From Tetrastigma voinierianum (taxonomy: Eukaryota > Streptophyta > Magnoliopsida > Vitales > Vitaceae): a DNA stretch of 64,000 nucleotides. How positions within the stretch are numbered: position 1 is the stretch's first letter; each line of letters opens with the position of its first letter. The notes beneath the pieces are model-generated. The model made no database searches and was not told where the DNA came from. It worked only from the letters and a program-made list of their open reading frames with translations. The DNA lies in NCBI GenBank assembly GCA_016808115.1, contig JAEQBH010000133.1, positions 1 through 64,000 on the forward strand, in the 5' to 3' direction. Shown piece after piece: positions 24,413 to 36,510 of the stretch. The position numbers and the translations under genes were made by a program.

Positions 24413-26905
24413 CATGCTTGTAATTAAATAATGAAATTATCGGCAATAATAATTGAATTGATTAATTAATGGCTCATATTTAATTGATGATATCATAAAT
24501 GCATCTATTAATATACTATTAACATTATAAATAATTGTGTACCTCCCTTCTCTTATATTATTCTTTTATATACCCTTTTCCTCAAGTATGGAGGGTACTT
24601 TTTGTCATTCTGCCTTAAATCACCCCTTCCTCAAATGACTCATTTCAGATTCTTTCTTTCATTTTCGTCATCAAAGTTTATTCTTTCATAAAGTTTTAGG
24701 TCTGGTCTTGTTTTTCCTGTTATCACTGTCTTATTAAGATGTTTGGATTGTTGTTGGCTTGTTACGACATAGTGTTTTTCATCGTCTTGTTGCGATGCTT
24801 CATTTGTGTGGGAGCGATTCAGACGAACAAAGCGAATTCGATCAATCAAAGATATCAATTTTTGTTAAATAAAAGGGTTTTTTTTGTTGTCTTTTTATCA
24901 TTTAAGGACAGAATAGTCTTTTGTGTTATATTCTCTTTTCTTTTACGTTAAGGTGGTTTCCTTTTCAATCATTCATTGCTTTTGTAATAGATATTGTGAA
25001 TGAGTATTGAATAGATAAATGACTTGCATTCTCCCCACCTTTTGTTATTCTCACATGGTACTAGAGCTTATGATTCGTATAGGTAGGGTTTCAATAATTT
25101 TGAACTTTGGATTCAAGCCTACATTTTTCGCCTTGAGTTGGTCTTCCACGATTGCGCACTTCGCAACTTCTGTGATTGTTTGGCTTTATTTATTTTATTT
25201 TGATTAAGTTATTTAAAAACACGATTCGCTTCAATACGTGAGTGTGAGGTTTGGATGAAAAGAACGATTGTATTGGAGTTAGTGTGATGAGAAATTTTAA
25301 GGGTGCAAAATTCTAGGATATGTTATTGGAACTTGTGTGAAACCTAAAAGTACTAATAAAGGAGATTATGTTAAATAGTTAAAATAGTTTATATATGTCT
25401 TATTTTTAATTATTCTTCATATTTGTGTAACTATTTTTTAAAAAATGAAATTGGAAAATGATTGAAAATAATTAAAGATTGTTATTTGGAAAATACAATA
25501 TTTTTTGTTTTAAAATGGAAAAACTATTTTATACTTTTTGGGGTTGTTACACTTTTTCTTTTTTTCTTTTAAATATGTGTTTTTTTTTTTATGAAAAGAA
25601 ACCTTCATAACAAGGCTGCAAACATCTAATACAAGAAGATGAGAAACAAACTGAAGAAAAGAAGAGTAACAGAGGCACACAGAGCAAAGACATCTTTGCC
25701 AATACATCCGCAACACAACAAATGTTTTTACATGTAGTTCTTTATTTTTAATTAATTTTCATATTTATATAATTGTCTTATAAAATATTTTTCGAAACAC
25801 AGCAGAAAATAATAACTGCAACTAAAACATATTCTTTGAAGACACCATATTTTCTGATTTTAAGAATGGAATTTTTTTTAAATTTATCAATTTTTTGTTT
25901 ATTTATTTATTTTTGCTTGGGAAGAAATAGATGATTATTTTTTATAAAAGTGATCACCAGATATAAATTTATTAATTTAAGATAAAAAACATTGAATCAT
26001 AGAGAAAGAAAGTAATACATTGAATATAGATCATGTATATATAAGTGGAACATGGGGTGGGGACTGATTGAGTGAAAGGTTATAACAAATCATAGGAAAG
26101 GGAAAATTTCCACGGAAAAAACTAAAAATGCTACAATTATTTTTTTTTTTAATACTTACAAATGCTACAAAATAGAGATACCATTTTTAAATTCTAGACA
26201 TGATTCAATTGAAAAATACATCAACCAATTAAGTTGATGAATGACGGCAGTACTCCCTATTATCTCCATCGCTAGCCTGTACCGACTCTAATTTTAAAAT
26301 TTCATTTTCTCATATCATTATGCATGAAAATGACATTCAAACCAAATGCAGACCTATCTCCCACAAGATAAAAACGATTACATATATATTAGGAAACCTG
26401 CCCTCCATATTGGTATAACATTGTCCACGCTGACCACGCCTAAGTTCTCATGCCTTTTCGCTTCTCCTACGAAAGTGTCTCACATCAATTGCATGCACCA
26501 TGCTTATTAACTCATAATCTTTTCAATTTTTAATTGATGTGAAACTTTGAGCACACACTCAACAAATATATGTATATTTATGGCAACTTGTATATCTCCT
26601 TCAATTGTTGTTTAACAATCAACTCAGATTTATTTAATATATCACGCTTCACATCCTTCCTCACGTGCACTCCTGGCCCATACCCGCATGCGATAGTCAA
26701 CAACCAAATTGGTACCATTATGCACTTTCCAAGACATAAATGGAGATCAAATATTCAAATTGCGGAGATATAGCTCGAACCTGAGACCTCCTGTCAATCC
26801 AAGCTTTGATGGTATCAAACAACCAATTCTCTTAAAAACTAAACTTAAAAATTTGCGCGCTTAATATAAATATCTGTTTACAATGTTTCTTATGATCACT
26901 CAACA
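24413..26905. other. AT-rich spacer, one possible LTR end
   Basis: Mostly AT-rich non-coding sequence. Near 25,056-25,068 TGGTACTAGAGCT resembles a tRNA-iMet primer site (TGGTATCAGAGCT), just after a segment ending TTGTTATTCTCACA that could be an LTR end. No gag follows, so this may be the remnant of another retroelement. No host gene seen. Confidence 0.35.
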
Positions 26906-26912
26906 CCTTTAC

Positions 26913-26920
26913 TCTATAAA
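26913..26920 (+). promoter_or_regulatory. TATA box of the dioxygenase gene
   Basis: TCTATAAA lies 77 bp before the ATG at 26,997, implying a leader of roughly 50 nt. Motif and position only. Confidence 0.5.
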
Positions 26921-28044
26921 ACATGAATTGTACTAGTGTATACGTCTCAAGAAGCTCCCAAAGTTGCTAGTTGAGGGCAAAAAGAGGAACAAAATTATGG
27001 GTTCTCATCCACCACCCAAGATTCCTGTTGTTAATATTTCCAATGAAAAATTCTTGAAGCCAGGCTCAAATTCTTGGTCTGCCACTTCCAAGGATGTCAT
27101 TCTTGCACTTGAAGAGTATGGCTGCTTCATAGCAGTTTATGACAAAGTTTCTTCACAGCTTCAGAAAACACTCTTCTCTGCACTAGAAGAGCTGTTTGAT
27201 CTCCCAACAGAAACCAAAATACGAAATGCTCATAATAAGCCTTACCATGGCTATGTGGGGCAACATGCCGGACTGCCTCTTCATGAAAGCTTGGGGATTG
27301 ACAATGCTACAACTCTAGAAGGAATTCGAAGTTTCGCAAATCTCATGTGGCCTGCTGGAAATGATATTTTCTGGTATAATTCGATCTATTTTTTCATCAT
27401 AACAAATCATAATTCTTTCAGTATCCACATTTTTCACCACTTGATTTCTTTTTTCATATGTTTGGCTGTTTGTTAGTGAAACAACGTACGAGTTCGCGAA
27501 GATAGCGCTAGAATTGGATCATTTGGTGACCAGAATGATTTTTGAAAGCTATGGTGTTGGAAAGCACTATGATTCTCACTTGGAGCCAATGTCTTATCTT
27601 CTCCGAGTCTTGAAGCATAGAGCACCGAAGGTGAAGGAGCCGAATTTGGGATTCGCTCGTCATACCGACAAAAGCTTCATAACTGTACTTTATCAGAATC
27701 AAGTTACAGGTTTGGAGATAGAAACTAAGGAGGGTGAGTGGATTAGTCTTGAGTTTTCACCTTCTTCCTTTGCTGTCATAGCAGGAGATGCCCTAGTGGT
27801 AAGTCCTCCATATCCTTTTAATGTTTTGAGCAATCTTTTTCCTCTATAGAGATGGAAAGAAAATTTGAGAAAAAAAGGTTTAAATTTAATAATTAATTCT
27901 ATATGTTTATTGAAACTCATTTTATTTGTTTTGACTAAAAAATTTAAAAATATATAAAATTTAGAGGAATTTTGATTTTAGTGATTTTCTTTTATATTTA
28001 CCATTGTGAAACAAAACATGAGAAAATCATTTTCTTTAGTATTT

Positions 28045-28404
28045 TGATAAGTCAAGAAGACTTAATTAGTATTTTTATAATTTTGAATAATTATTTTAAT
28101 GTCCTGCTTATTGGGGATTTTTTAGTTATCCTTTTTAATTTGAATAATTTTCAAATATTATATCATCATTAATTTAGTGTCCTATTTTTTTTATGTTAGT
28201 TGATATATTAGTGGCTTATTTGTTAAGTGGCCTATTTTTTAGGTTGGTGATTTAGCAAATGTTAATTTATTTTGTATTTAAATCCTTTTGAAGTTAATAG
28301 AAGGGGAGAAAAAAAAGAAGAAACTCAATGTTTTGTGGTTAGTTCTCACCCGAAGAGAGCATCTTCATATTTTTTATTTTTTAAGCTCTGACTGAGACCT
28401 AACA
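28045..28404 (+). repeat. Left LTR of the mini gypsy element
   Basis: 360 bp, TGATAAGTC to CCTAACA. Readily aligned to the right LTR with small indels, including extra sequence around 28,110-28,260. Confidence 0.9.
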
Positions 28405-28405
28405 T

Positions 28406-28418
28406 TGGTATCAGAGCT
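28406..28418 (+). other. Primer binding site, tRNA-iMet
   Basis: TGGTATCAGAGCT lies one base after the left LTR end, an exact match to the common plant iMet primer site. Confidence 0.92.
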
Positions 28419-28426
28419 AGATTGTA

Positions 28427-28925
28427 ATGACAACAATCAAAGAGCGCATTGAAAATTTAGAAGCCAAGTTCATGGAACTCCAATACCGATTCCCCATAGT
28501 GGAGGTGGAAAACACAAGCCCGAAAGATCGAGGAAACAATCAACAAACTTTCTAAAGCTCTGCTGTTCGACCTAGTTGGTAAAGCAAGCAATAATCCTAT
28601 GCTTGTCTCTTTTAAATGTTATAGTCGAAGTGTAGAGAAAGAAAGTCATAATAATTTTAAAGGTGGGTTACCATTGTTCAATTCTCAATTGGTAAAATTG
28701 GAATTTTTAGATTTTGTGGGGATGATCCAAAGGTTTGGTCCACTAAAGTGGAGCAATTTTTTGGCTATCAAGTCACCCCACATTCTCAAAAAGTCCCCTT
28801 AACTTTTTTTCACATTGAAGGTGAAGCCAATGAGTGGTGCCAATGGTTGAAGCATGCATATAAAGAAGATAACAAAGACAACGAAAATAAGTTCTTTATT
28901 TAAACCTTGAGGACAAGGTTCCAGT
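28427..28925 (+). pseudogene. Gypsy gag remnant
   Basis: ATG at 28,427 opens a 42-codon piece (MTTIKERIENLEAKFMELQY) typical of the coiled-coil start of gypsy gag, ending at a stop near 28,553. Frameshifted downstream are a VKLEFLDF-like segment and the gag core (KVEQFFGYQVTPHSQKVPL, then EGEANEWCQWLKHAYKED). The AACCTTGAGGACAAGGTT phrase near 28,903-28,920, often seen at the end of gypsy pol, directly follows gag, so nearly all of pol has been deleted. Confidence 0.8.
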
Positions 28926-28940
28926 TATAGTGGGGGGTAT

Positions 28941-29276
28941 TGATAAGTCGAGAAGACTTAATTAGTATTTTTTTTATAATTTTGAATAATTATTTTAATG
29001 TCTTGTTTATTAGGTTTGTTAGTTATCCTTTTAATTTTAATAATTTTCAAATATTATATCGTCATTAACTTGGTGTCCTATTTTTAAGGTTAGTTGATAT
29101 GTTAGTGACTTATTTGTTGCTGACCTATTTTAGGCTATGATCTGTGCGCTGTTAATTTATTATGTATTTAAATCCTTTGAAGATAATAGGAAAGGGAGAA
29201 AAAAAATTCAAAGTTTTGTGTCTGCTCACCTCAAGATCTTCATATTTTTATTTTAAGCTTTGATCAGGACCTAACA
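28941..29276 (+). repeat. Right LTR of the mini gypsy element
   Basis: 336 bp, preceded by a G-rich polypurine tract and ending CCTAACA. Confidence 0.9.
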
Positions 29277-30216
29277 TATATATTTTCTTTCTGAGTACTT
29301 TTGGGTTTCAAAAAGAGCCTAAGGCTATGTTTGGAACCCGGAAAGTATTAGGAAAAAAATATTGAAGAAAATGATATTCTCATGTTTGGTTTCATCGTGG
29401 AAAATATAAAAGAAAATCAAATATAATCAAAATTTCTCAAAACTTTACTATTTTTAAATTTCTTAGTCCTTATATAATAAAGAGAACAAATAAAATACAT
29501 TTGAATAAACATATAAAATATGACTTATAAAATTTAACTCCACTTTATTTTTCTTCAAATTTTCTTTTTCCTACAACTTTTTTTTTTTTTCCTTTTTGGT
29601 ACTTTCTGGGTTCCAAATGAATGCTCCGTATCATAACATGTTAAGTATTGAGACTTAAAGAGATTCATATTTGGTGATTTGTTAGGCACGGAGCAATGGC
29701 AGGCTGCATTCTTCGTAATTGGCGTCGCGATGAGTGGCGATGAAGAAAGATACTACCGGGGCTGTTCCACCAGCAGTGGGATGATACAAGCATTTTGAAG
29801 AGTTAGGTGATGATGATGAACACCTTACAGTTCAAAGTCTTTTTGATCATCTTGGACTACTTCGTTTCTCTACACTGAAGGAGGGTCAGAAATCGAAGAG
29901 CTCATCCGATCCTACTGGCGGTACTCTCAACCCGAAAAGATTAAGTCTGGTTCATCAGTATCCAGCAATAAAACTAGAGATCTTGGCAGGTGGCCAATTC
30001 CTCAAAATGTTTTTCAATAATTTCTGGTCTTGGAAGGCCTCTTCTTGTCTGCTAGACAAAATAAATGTGTTTATGGGTTTTCTGTGCTTTGAAATCATTG
30101 TGTTTTGTTGTATATCAGTAAATTAATAAGTTTTAAATGTGCACATAACCATATGTATATTGGGGAGCATAACTATACCATTTGAAAGTGGAAGAGAGCA
30201 CCTGCCCCCAATTAGA

Positions 30217-30697
30217 TGTTGGAATAATCTCCAACTATAAGGCGGACATACTATAATTGTCATTTTAATTTTATAAAGGCACTTCAAAGGTCATAGTTAT
30301 TGAGATAATAAAGGAATGCGAAGGGGCATTCAAACCTCATAAGGTACTAATGAATCAACATGAATCCGCACATTATTAAATGTAGAATAATTGGGATATT
30401 GACACCGCCATAATGGGAGGGGCATATCAAGAGTCATTATAAGGCTATAAAAGGCTAGGGTCCCCTCACTATTCTCGAGGTCTTTCTGCATTCCCATCAG
30501 GCCTCGTATCATAAACAAGTGAGGAAGACCTTTTCTATTAATTTTCTCGCTTTTGTTGTATTAAAGATGAATCTTATCATAATCCGCCAACATGTATATC
30601 TTTATCTAAAATAAATTAAACATGCTATGTACACATATTTGAGATCTCTTCGATTTTACTTTAAAGTTATCTGCTATTTGATTATTTAAATCTTACA
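30217..30697 (+). repeat. 5' LTR of the TTAGA Copia element
   Basis: 481 bp, TGTTGGAATAAT to TCTTACA. A promoter-like TATAAAAG lies at 30,446-30,453. Confidence 0.93.
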
Positions 30698-30698
30698 T

Positions 30699-30711
30699 TT
30701 GGTATCGAGCT
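30699..30711 (+). other. Primer binding site (tRNA-iMet type, degenerate)
   Basis: TTGGTATCGAGCT immediately after the LTR, one base short of TTGGTATCAGAGCT. Confidence 0.82.
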
Positions 30712-31868
30712 AATCAAATATGCTAAACATGCACCGTTTAATCGCTTTATGCATATATTGTTGAATTATGTTCTAGTTCGGGGATTCTTGATTAACAAAA
30801 TTGAAATTTATTGTTTTGATTCGTTGCATTTTTTGATTTGTTTTGAGATCGCCCATTGAATGTGGCCAAATGGCCAAAGGGAATTTTCAAAAAAGAAAAG
30901 GAAGGACAAAAGACTCACGCAATAAGGCATCGGGCATTTTCAAGGTAAGGTGATACCGAGGAAAATAAATATATTTTATTTTCAAAGGATTTGCCTTGAT
31001 TTCTGGAAGTAAATATTTATTAAGATCATTAAAAATCAATAAAAGGAAAGAAGTTACCATTTGGTTGAGTGATTTCAGTGCACACTGTTGGGATGAAAAG
31101 TTGTTAGTTTGAATCTTGGGGTCCGTAATTTTTGTTCAATTAAAAAAATATTAAACCATAACTAAGTCAGATTCAACCCGAACTCATAGTACAATATCAG
31201 TGCTTAGCCATCTGGTCTAGAAGGATCAACTTAATTTCTTATGTTCATAAATGTTTATATATAGTAGTATTGCATTTAATTTGGATTAAGATAAGGCTTA
31301 TCTTGTCTGCTTTACTTTTATTTCCTCTCTAGTACTATTGTTGTGATTTAAAATGGTTGAAATATATAAGTAAGAGATATATTTGTTACAAAATCTCATA
31401 AAGGAGCGCAGGACATGTTTCGATTTCCTCGTTTGAGAGGATAATTTGTAATTTTTATCATGGTCACCAAAGTGGCCAATTGAAGGGATGTTACAATATT
31501 CTTTTCCTTTTTTGTTTAGAGGAATTGTCTCTACGGTTATACATATTCATTTGCTCAAAGGTGATGTTTTTCATGTATTTTAAGGTGCTTAGAGATGTGC
31601 TTTTTTCAGTTTTGCATAAAGGCAAGAGGTTTTGCTTTTAAAATTTATCTGCCCAAAGGTGATATTTTTTTAACGAACCGAAATTCTTTTGTAAACGCAA
31701 TAATGTAAAAGAGTGCATTGTATGTTACATTTTCTGCCCAAAGGTGATTATGTAATGATACTTGCTTAACTCTTTTGGCTGAATCTTTATGGTTCAAATT
31801 TTATAACATGTTCATGAACTAATTGTTTGTATATTTCATCATTAGTTACTTTCTCGGTGAACAACAAC

Positions 31869-32640
31869 ATGGTTACCATAGAGATCTTGACTGGTAACAA
31901 TTACAAAGAGTGGAAAAAGCAGATAGATTTTGCTTTAGGAATAGCCGACATTAATATGGCCTTACGGGAGGCAAAACCTGCAGACCTTACTGATACTAGC
32001 ACTGCTGCTGAAAAAGACTATTTTGCTAAGTGGGAGCAATCTAATCGTCTCAGTCTATTATTAGTTATACGAGGGACTATTCTCAACATCCATGAAAGTG
32101 GTATAACGGCATCATTTACGTTAGCTATTTCAACATATTATGCGTAAAGGTATAAGATTAATAAAATGTCGAGGAGCCTTGATGAGCGAATTGACTGGTA
32201 TGTCTTATAAATAGTGTCAGATGGGGTTAAAGTATATACTTAGGATGATTATGTAAGGGATAATAAAATCTTTTGAGATTCTATTCTCGACAGCTTATCA
32301 TTAACCATACCTCGAATTATTTATTCTCCAAGTTGGGCCAACTTAAGACTCCGCCTTTTAATACTTAAAATGAAAGTTAATCTTTGATGAACTGATTTCT
32401 AAGTGTGATGGAAGAAAAGAAACTTGGAAAGGGAGGGCTTAGCTACCGCCATGTTAGTCTCATCCCAAACCAAATCCTAGGCCTATGCACTACGCTCATA
32501 AGGGTAAGGATTTTGTTAAGCATGGTGGAAATTTTAAACCTAAGAATGACATGAAGAAGCCAATCAAGTGTTATTTTTGCAAGAAAATAGGCCATATGAA
32601 AAAGGGTTGTCTGAAATTCAAGGTTTGACTAGAAAAACAA
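31869..32640 (+). pseudogene. Copia gag, frameshifted
   Basis: The gag N-terminus is open (EILTGNNYKEWKKQIDFALG, then AEKDYFAKWEQSNRLSLLLV) up to about 32,147. Shifted frames then continue (ELTGMSYK, YILRMI) to an intact zinc knuckle CYFCKKIGHMKKGC at 32,569-32,610. The start at 31,869 is the first Met of the conserved segment; the frame is open for some codons upstream. Confidence 0.88.
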
Positions 32641-32699
32641 GATAAGGCTAAAGGTAATCCCCTAGCTCATGTTTGTTTTGAATCCAATTTAGTAAATAA

Positions 32700-35600
32700 T
32701 CCATCAAATTCTTGGTGGCTTGATAGTGGGGCAACTGTTCATGTTGCTTTCACCTTGCAGGGATTCACAAACAAGCGGAGTCCGAAAAAGTCAGAAAGGA
32801 CACTTAGAGTTGCCAATAATGCCAGCTTAAAGTGGCTTTTATTGGAGATGTTAGTTTAAATTTGAGTCGATTTACTTTGTTCAATAATACATTTTATGTA
32901 CCATCCTTTTAGGAAGAATTTTATTTCAATACCTCTTTTAGATAAACTGATATTGTGTGACTTTGGTAATTTTGGAGTCAATTTATCAATTAATTCTACC
33001 AATATTGGCTAAGTGGTGTTTTTGATTGATGGTTTATATCAATTATCTTTGGTAGTGAATGGTGAATACATTTTGCATAATCGATGAAGCAACATCCAAG
33101 AGATCACTTAATCCAAGAGAGGTATTTCATGTTGTGGCATAAACGTTTAGGTCATATATCGAGAAAGAGTTAAACGGTTCATCAAAATGACATATTGCCA
33201 TCTCTGATTTTTTGAGGATATGGAGATTTGTGTGGGGATTGTATTAGAGGAAACTTTTCGTTACAAAATAAAGGAGCAAGTCGTAGTAGTGATTTGCTGG
33301 AGATTGTGCATACTGATATTAGTGGTCCTTATTCCACTATTATATGTGGCTCTAGGTATTTTCTCACTTTCATTGATGATTTTTCTCGTTATTGTTATCT
33401 TTATTTGATTAAAGAGAAATCAGATGCTCTAGATAAATTTAAAGTGTTTAAGCTTGAGGTTGAGAAACAATTAGGAAAAGTCATTAAGATTGTGAGATCT
33501 GATCGTGGTGGAGAATATTATGGTAGACATGGGGATGTAGGTCAACATACGAGGCCTTTTGCAAAATACTTGCAGGATTAAGGAATAATTGCTTAGTACA
33601 CCATGCCTGGGAGTCCTGAACAAAATGGTGTGGTCAAAAGGCGCGACGCACCCTTTTAAGGATAAGGATGAGGAGTATGATGAGTAGGTCTAATATTCCT
33701 GAATATCTTTGGGGTGAAGTAATCAAAACTACCAATTATATCCTCAATAGAGTTCCTAGCAAATCTGTCCCTAAAACACCTTTTGAATTATGAACTAGTA
33801 GAAAGCCTAGCCTAAATCGTTAAGTTGGTTTGGGATGTCCAACAGGTTAGACTTTATAACCCACGTGAAAACAAGCTCTAATCCTTAGAACCTCCGCACT
33901 CAAGTTACTCATCGGCATCTCGAATCATTTAAAAAGCTACAAATTCTATAATCCTACCCATGGATAGAGAATTGTTAGAGCCTTTACGGCAAATTCTTCT
34001 TTTGGAACTTGATGTAGCTGATTTTCTTTAACTTCCTCAAGTCCCTTTCTAAAAGAACTCGAGCAGAGGACAGCTTGTTTCCATTACCTTTATCTCGGAG
34101 AGCCGCATCTCTGTGGGAACCTCTTCCATTGCCTACCAGAGGCACCGGATGGTGATTGAAGCAAATTTGATCCGCCAGACAGAGGTTTCAGCTTGTTCAA
34201 CCACAAGAACTCCGCTGATAGCTTCCGAAGGTCAATTCAGAACCAGGAAATCTTACAATTCCAGACGATTATGAAGCGATTCCGGGAGAACATGATTTTG
34301 TATTATTGGTCCAAATACTGACCCAATGACCTATAAAGATGTAGCTACTGTCCACAAACAAGTATGTGGGTCAATGCCATGGAAAGATGAGATTAAGCCT
34401 GCATGGACCAATACAATGGTGTCTCGGGAACTCAGTGGAATTGCCCATCAAGCTGCAAACCCAAGGAAGCTGTAAATGGGTATACAAACCAAGAAGGATC
34501 ATGAAGGATTGAGAGATTCAGCTACAGATTGCAGCCAAGGGTTTTACCGTAAAGGAAGGTATTGATTATACCCAAAACCTTCCACCACTTCAAGTGATTC
34601 TCATTTAGAAATATTATAGCTTTAATTGCACATTTCGATGAACTTCATCGTATGGATGTTAAAACTCGCATTCCTAAATGGTGATTATGTGAAACTCGCT
34701 TTTACATGAAGCAAACAAGGTTTCAGGAAAATGGTATGAAATCACTTGGTGTGAATTGAAGAAATCCATTTATGGTTGAAACAGTTTCCAGACAAGAGGA
34801 TTTAAAGTTTGATGAAGTGATAACCCTCTTGGTTTTGTTGAGAATAAGGTGGACCACCGTATTTATCTTAAGACCAAAGGGGGAGTAAATTTATTTCCTT
34901 GTTCTCTATGTTGATGATACTTTGCTGTCGCAATGATGTTAATCTTCATGAAACTAAAGCCCCGCACCCCAAGACTTTTGAAATGAAAGATCTCGTGAGG
35001 CAGCCATTTGTTCTCGCGGCATTGAGATTCATAGTGATGTATCTCGTAATTATTTTGATTGTCTCAACAAGTGTTTATGTCGAGCCAGTACTTAAACAAT
35101 TTAACATGGAGACTTGCAAGGTCGAGAAGTGCCACTTATAAAAGGTGACAAACTTGGTAAAAGTCAATGTCCTAGTAAATGATTTTGAAAGAAATCACTG
35201 AGAATATTCCATATGCCGCTGTCAGCTGGCAGTCTCATGTATGCTCAAGCTCAGACAAGGTCCGAGATAGCCCTTTATAGTGGAGTTCTCGTCGAGCATC
35301 TTTCTAATCTTGATAGGCGCATTGGGCTACCGCAAATATTATGAGATACCTGCAACCAAATCAAACACTATACTTGCTTCTGCTTATAGGAAAAATGGAA
35401 AACCTTGTGCTATCGGGTTACAATGATCATAGATTCGGCAGGATGTTCCCGATGATCTCAAATCAATTTTGGTGGATACATTTTTGGTGATGGTTGTGGG
35501 TTACTTGAAGAGGTCAAACAAACTCTTCGTGCTTCTTTACTATGCCGAGTTTATTGTTTGTTACGGTGTCGCTTACCAGTAATTTGGTTAAAGAACTTCT

Positions 35601-35860
35601 TATTTCTAGGTTATCGGGTTGTTGATTCCATATCTCGACTTACAAAGATCTTCAGGATACAATAATGTCATTGTTCTTTTCAAAGAACAATAAAAGTTCA
35701 AAAGGTTCAAAGCACATCGCCAAAGTATCTCATGCAAAAGAAGGGATTCATTAAAAATGAAGTATATCACAGCAAGGGAAAACATTGACACCACTAAAAT
35801 GTTAGCCGATCCTTCACCAAGGGACTTAGACTATTACCTTCCGTAGACATGTTTTTAACA
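32700..35860 (+). pseudogene. Copia pol (PR-INT-RT-RNase H), broken
   Basis: Protease WWLDSGATVH, DSG at 32,722-32,730. Integrase: LWHKRLGHIS near 33,132, then an open block at 33,228-33,581 with HTDISGP and VRSDRGGEYYG, and SPEQNGV near 33,612, so the D, D, E catalytic set is still visible although split by stops. RT: about 34,330-35,140 with an intact YVDD box at 34,907-34,918 and TFEMKDL. RNase H: about 35,200-35,860, ending in a frameshifted LADP-like tail. The 33,790-34,330 segment is badly scrambled. Confidence 0.88.
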
Positions 35861-35980
35861 TTGGTATTATAAAGTCCTTTGATGTAATTTCTGTTGAGTG
35901 CCAGTCATTTTGTCATGTCAGATATATGAATAATATTGATATTCAATATTTATATTTTGCCATGAATTTTATATTTACTT

Positions 35981-36175
35981 ATACTTGAAAGTAGTGTTAT
36001 TTCAAGTATGGTATTCAAGAACAACACTTATCTCGGTTATTTCACCTATAAAGAGATATACATAAGGACTTTCTTTGTTTGTACTTGAAAGTGGTGTTAT
36101 TTCAAGTATGGTATATCTCCAAAACAATACTATCTGGTTATTTCAATATCAAGGGATATACATATGGATTTTCTT
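35981..36175 (+). repeat. Two direct repeats of about 97 bp in the Copia 3' untranslated region
   Basis: TACTTGAAAGTAGTGTTATT (35,981 on) recurs as TACTTGAAAGTGGTGTTATT (about 36,081 on). Both continue with TCAAGTATGGTAT, then GGTTATTTCA, then GATATACATA. Each unit begins with a small palindrome (ACTTGAAA/TTTCAAGT). Confidence 0.82.
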
Positions 36176-36510
36176 AAAGGATTTCTTTTATAAAGAAATC
36201 ATACAAAGGATTGATAAGATGCACCACATTTGTTGCTTGCTACACTACACTGTCATACGTGATCTATGTCAAAACTTCTTGCCATTTTGTGGAATGGACA
36301 TTTTGTGTCGCTTAAAAATGACATGACAATTCGCTATGTTTCGATATTAGTGTTTTATTGGACCAGATTGTTTCTGAGGTGCTTATCACTTAACTATGTT
36401 TATATGTAGCCACATAGCCGGCTTTCTGGTCCGATTATTTTATCAAACTTTTATCTTTCTTTTACACATGGGTGTGTGTAAAAACCAACAAAGTCATTCA
36501 AGTAGGAGAA

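Larger units (their letters stand above)
28045..29276 (+). mobile_element. Gypsy-derived mini LTR element (1.2 kb) in dioxygenase intron 2
   Basis: Two direct LTRs (28,045-28,404 and 28,941-29,276), each starting TGATAAGTC and ending CCTAACA, enclose only 536 bp. That interior has a primer site, a gag fragment and a polypurine tract (AGTGGGGGGTAT before the right LTR), but no protease, RT or integrase. It is an internally deleted, non-autonomous gypsy-type element. Flanks are TATTT on the left and TATAT on the right, a four-of-five match for a target duplication. Transcription runs in the same direction as the host gene. Confidence 0.88.
27845..29640. repeat. Dispersed AT-rich repeat, split by a retroelement
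   Basis: Sequence on both sides of the 28,045-29,276 element belongs to the repeat family clustered at 59.2-61.6 kb. The left part has TTAATTCTATATGTTTATTG then CTCATTTTATTTGTTTT. The right part has TTTGGAACCCGGAAAGTATT then GAGGAAA-like A-rich sequence. The retroelement therefore landed inside a repeat already present in the dioxygenase intron. Confidence 0.65.
26997..29930 (+). pseudogene. 2-oxoglutarate-dependent dioxygenase, AOP-like, broken last exon
   Basis: Fe(II)/2-oxoglutarate oxygenase of the plant DOXC group, closest in style to AOP-type enzymes. The cytosolic function and substrate cannot be read. Exon 1 (26,997-27,373) encodes MGSHPPPKIPVVNIS and the N-terminal DIOX_N region. 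Exon 2 (27,477-27,798) encodes ETTYEFAKIALELDHLVTRM through HTDKSFITVLYQNQVTGLEI and AGDALV, including the HxD iron ligands. Both are open and correctly spliced in frame (phase 2, then phase 0). I chose 26,997 because the upstream in-frame Met at 26,964 gives an atypical extension. Exon 3 starts at 29,686 as ARSNGRLHSS (family AWSNGRLHS), then TAA at 29,716. Frameshifted remains run to about 29,930 (EELGDDDEHL, FDHLGLLRFSTLKEGQK). The second iron-ligand His region is destroyed. Intron 2 (27,799-29,685) is enlarged by a nested retroelement. A truncated protein from read-through is conceivable but should be inactive. Confidence 0.88.

Noticed and set aside
27508..27702. Minus-strand frame across dioxygenase exon 2
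   Set aside because: Antisense shadow of a clearly coding exon.
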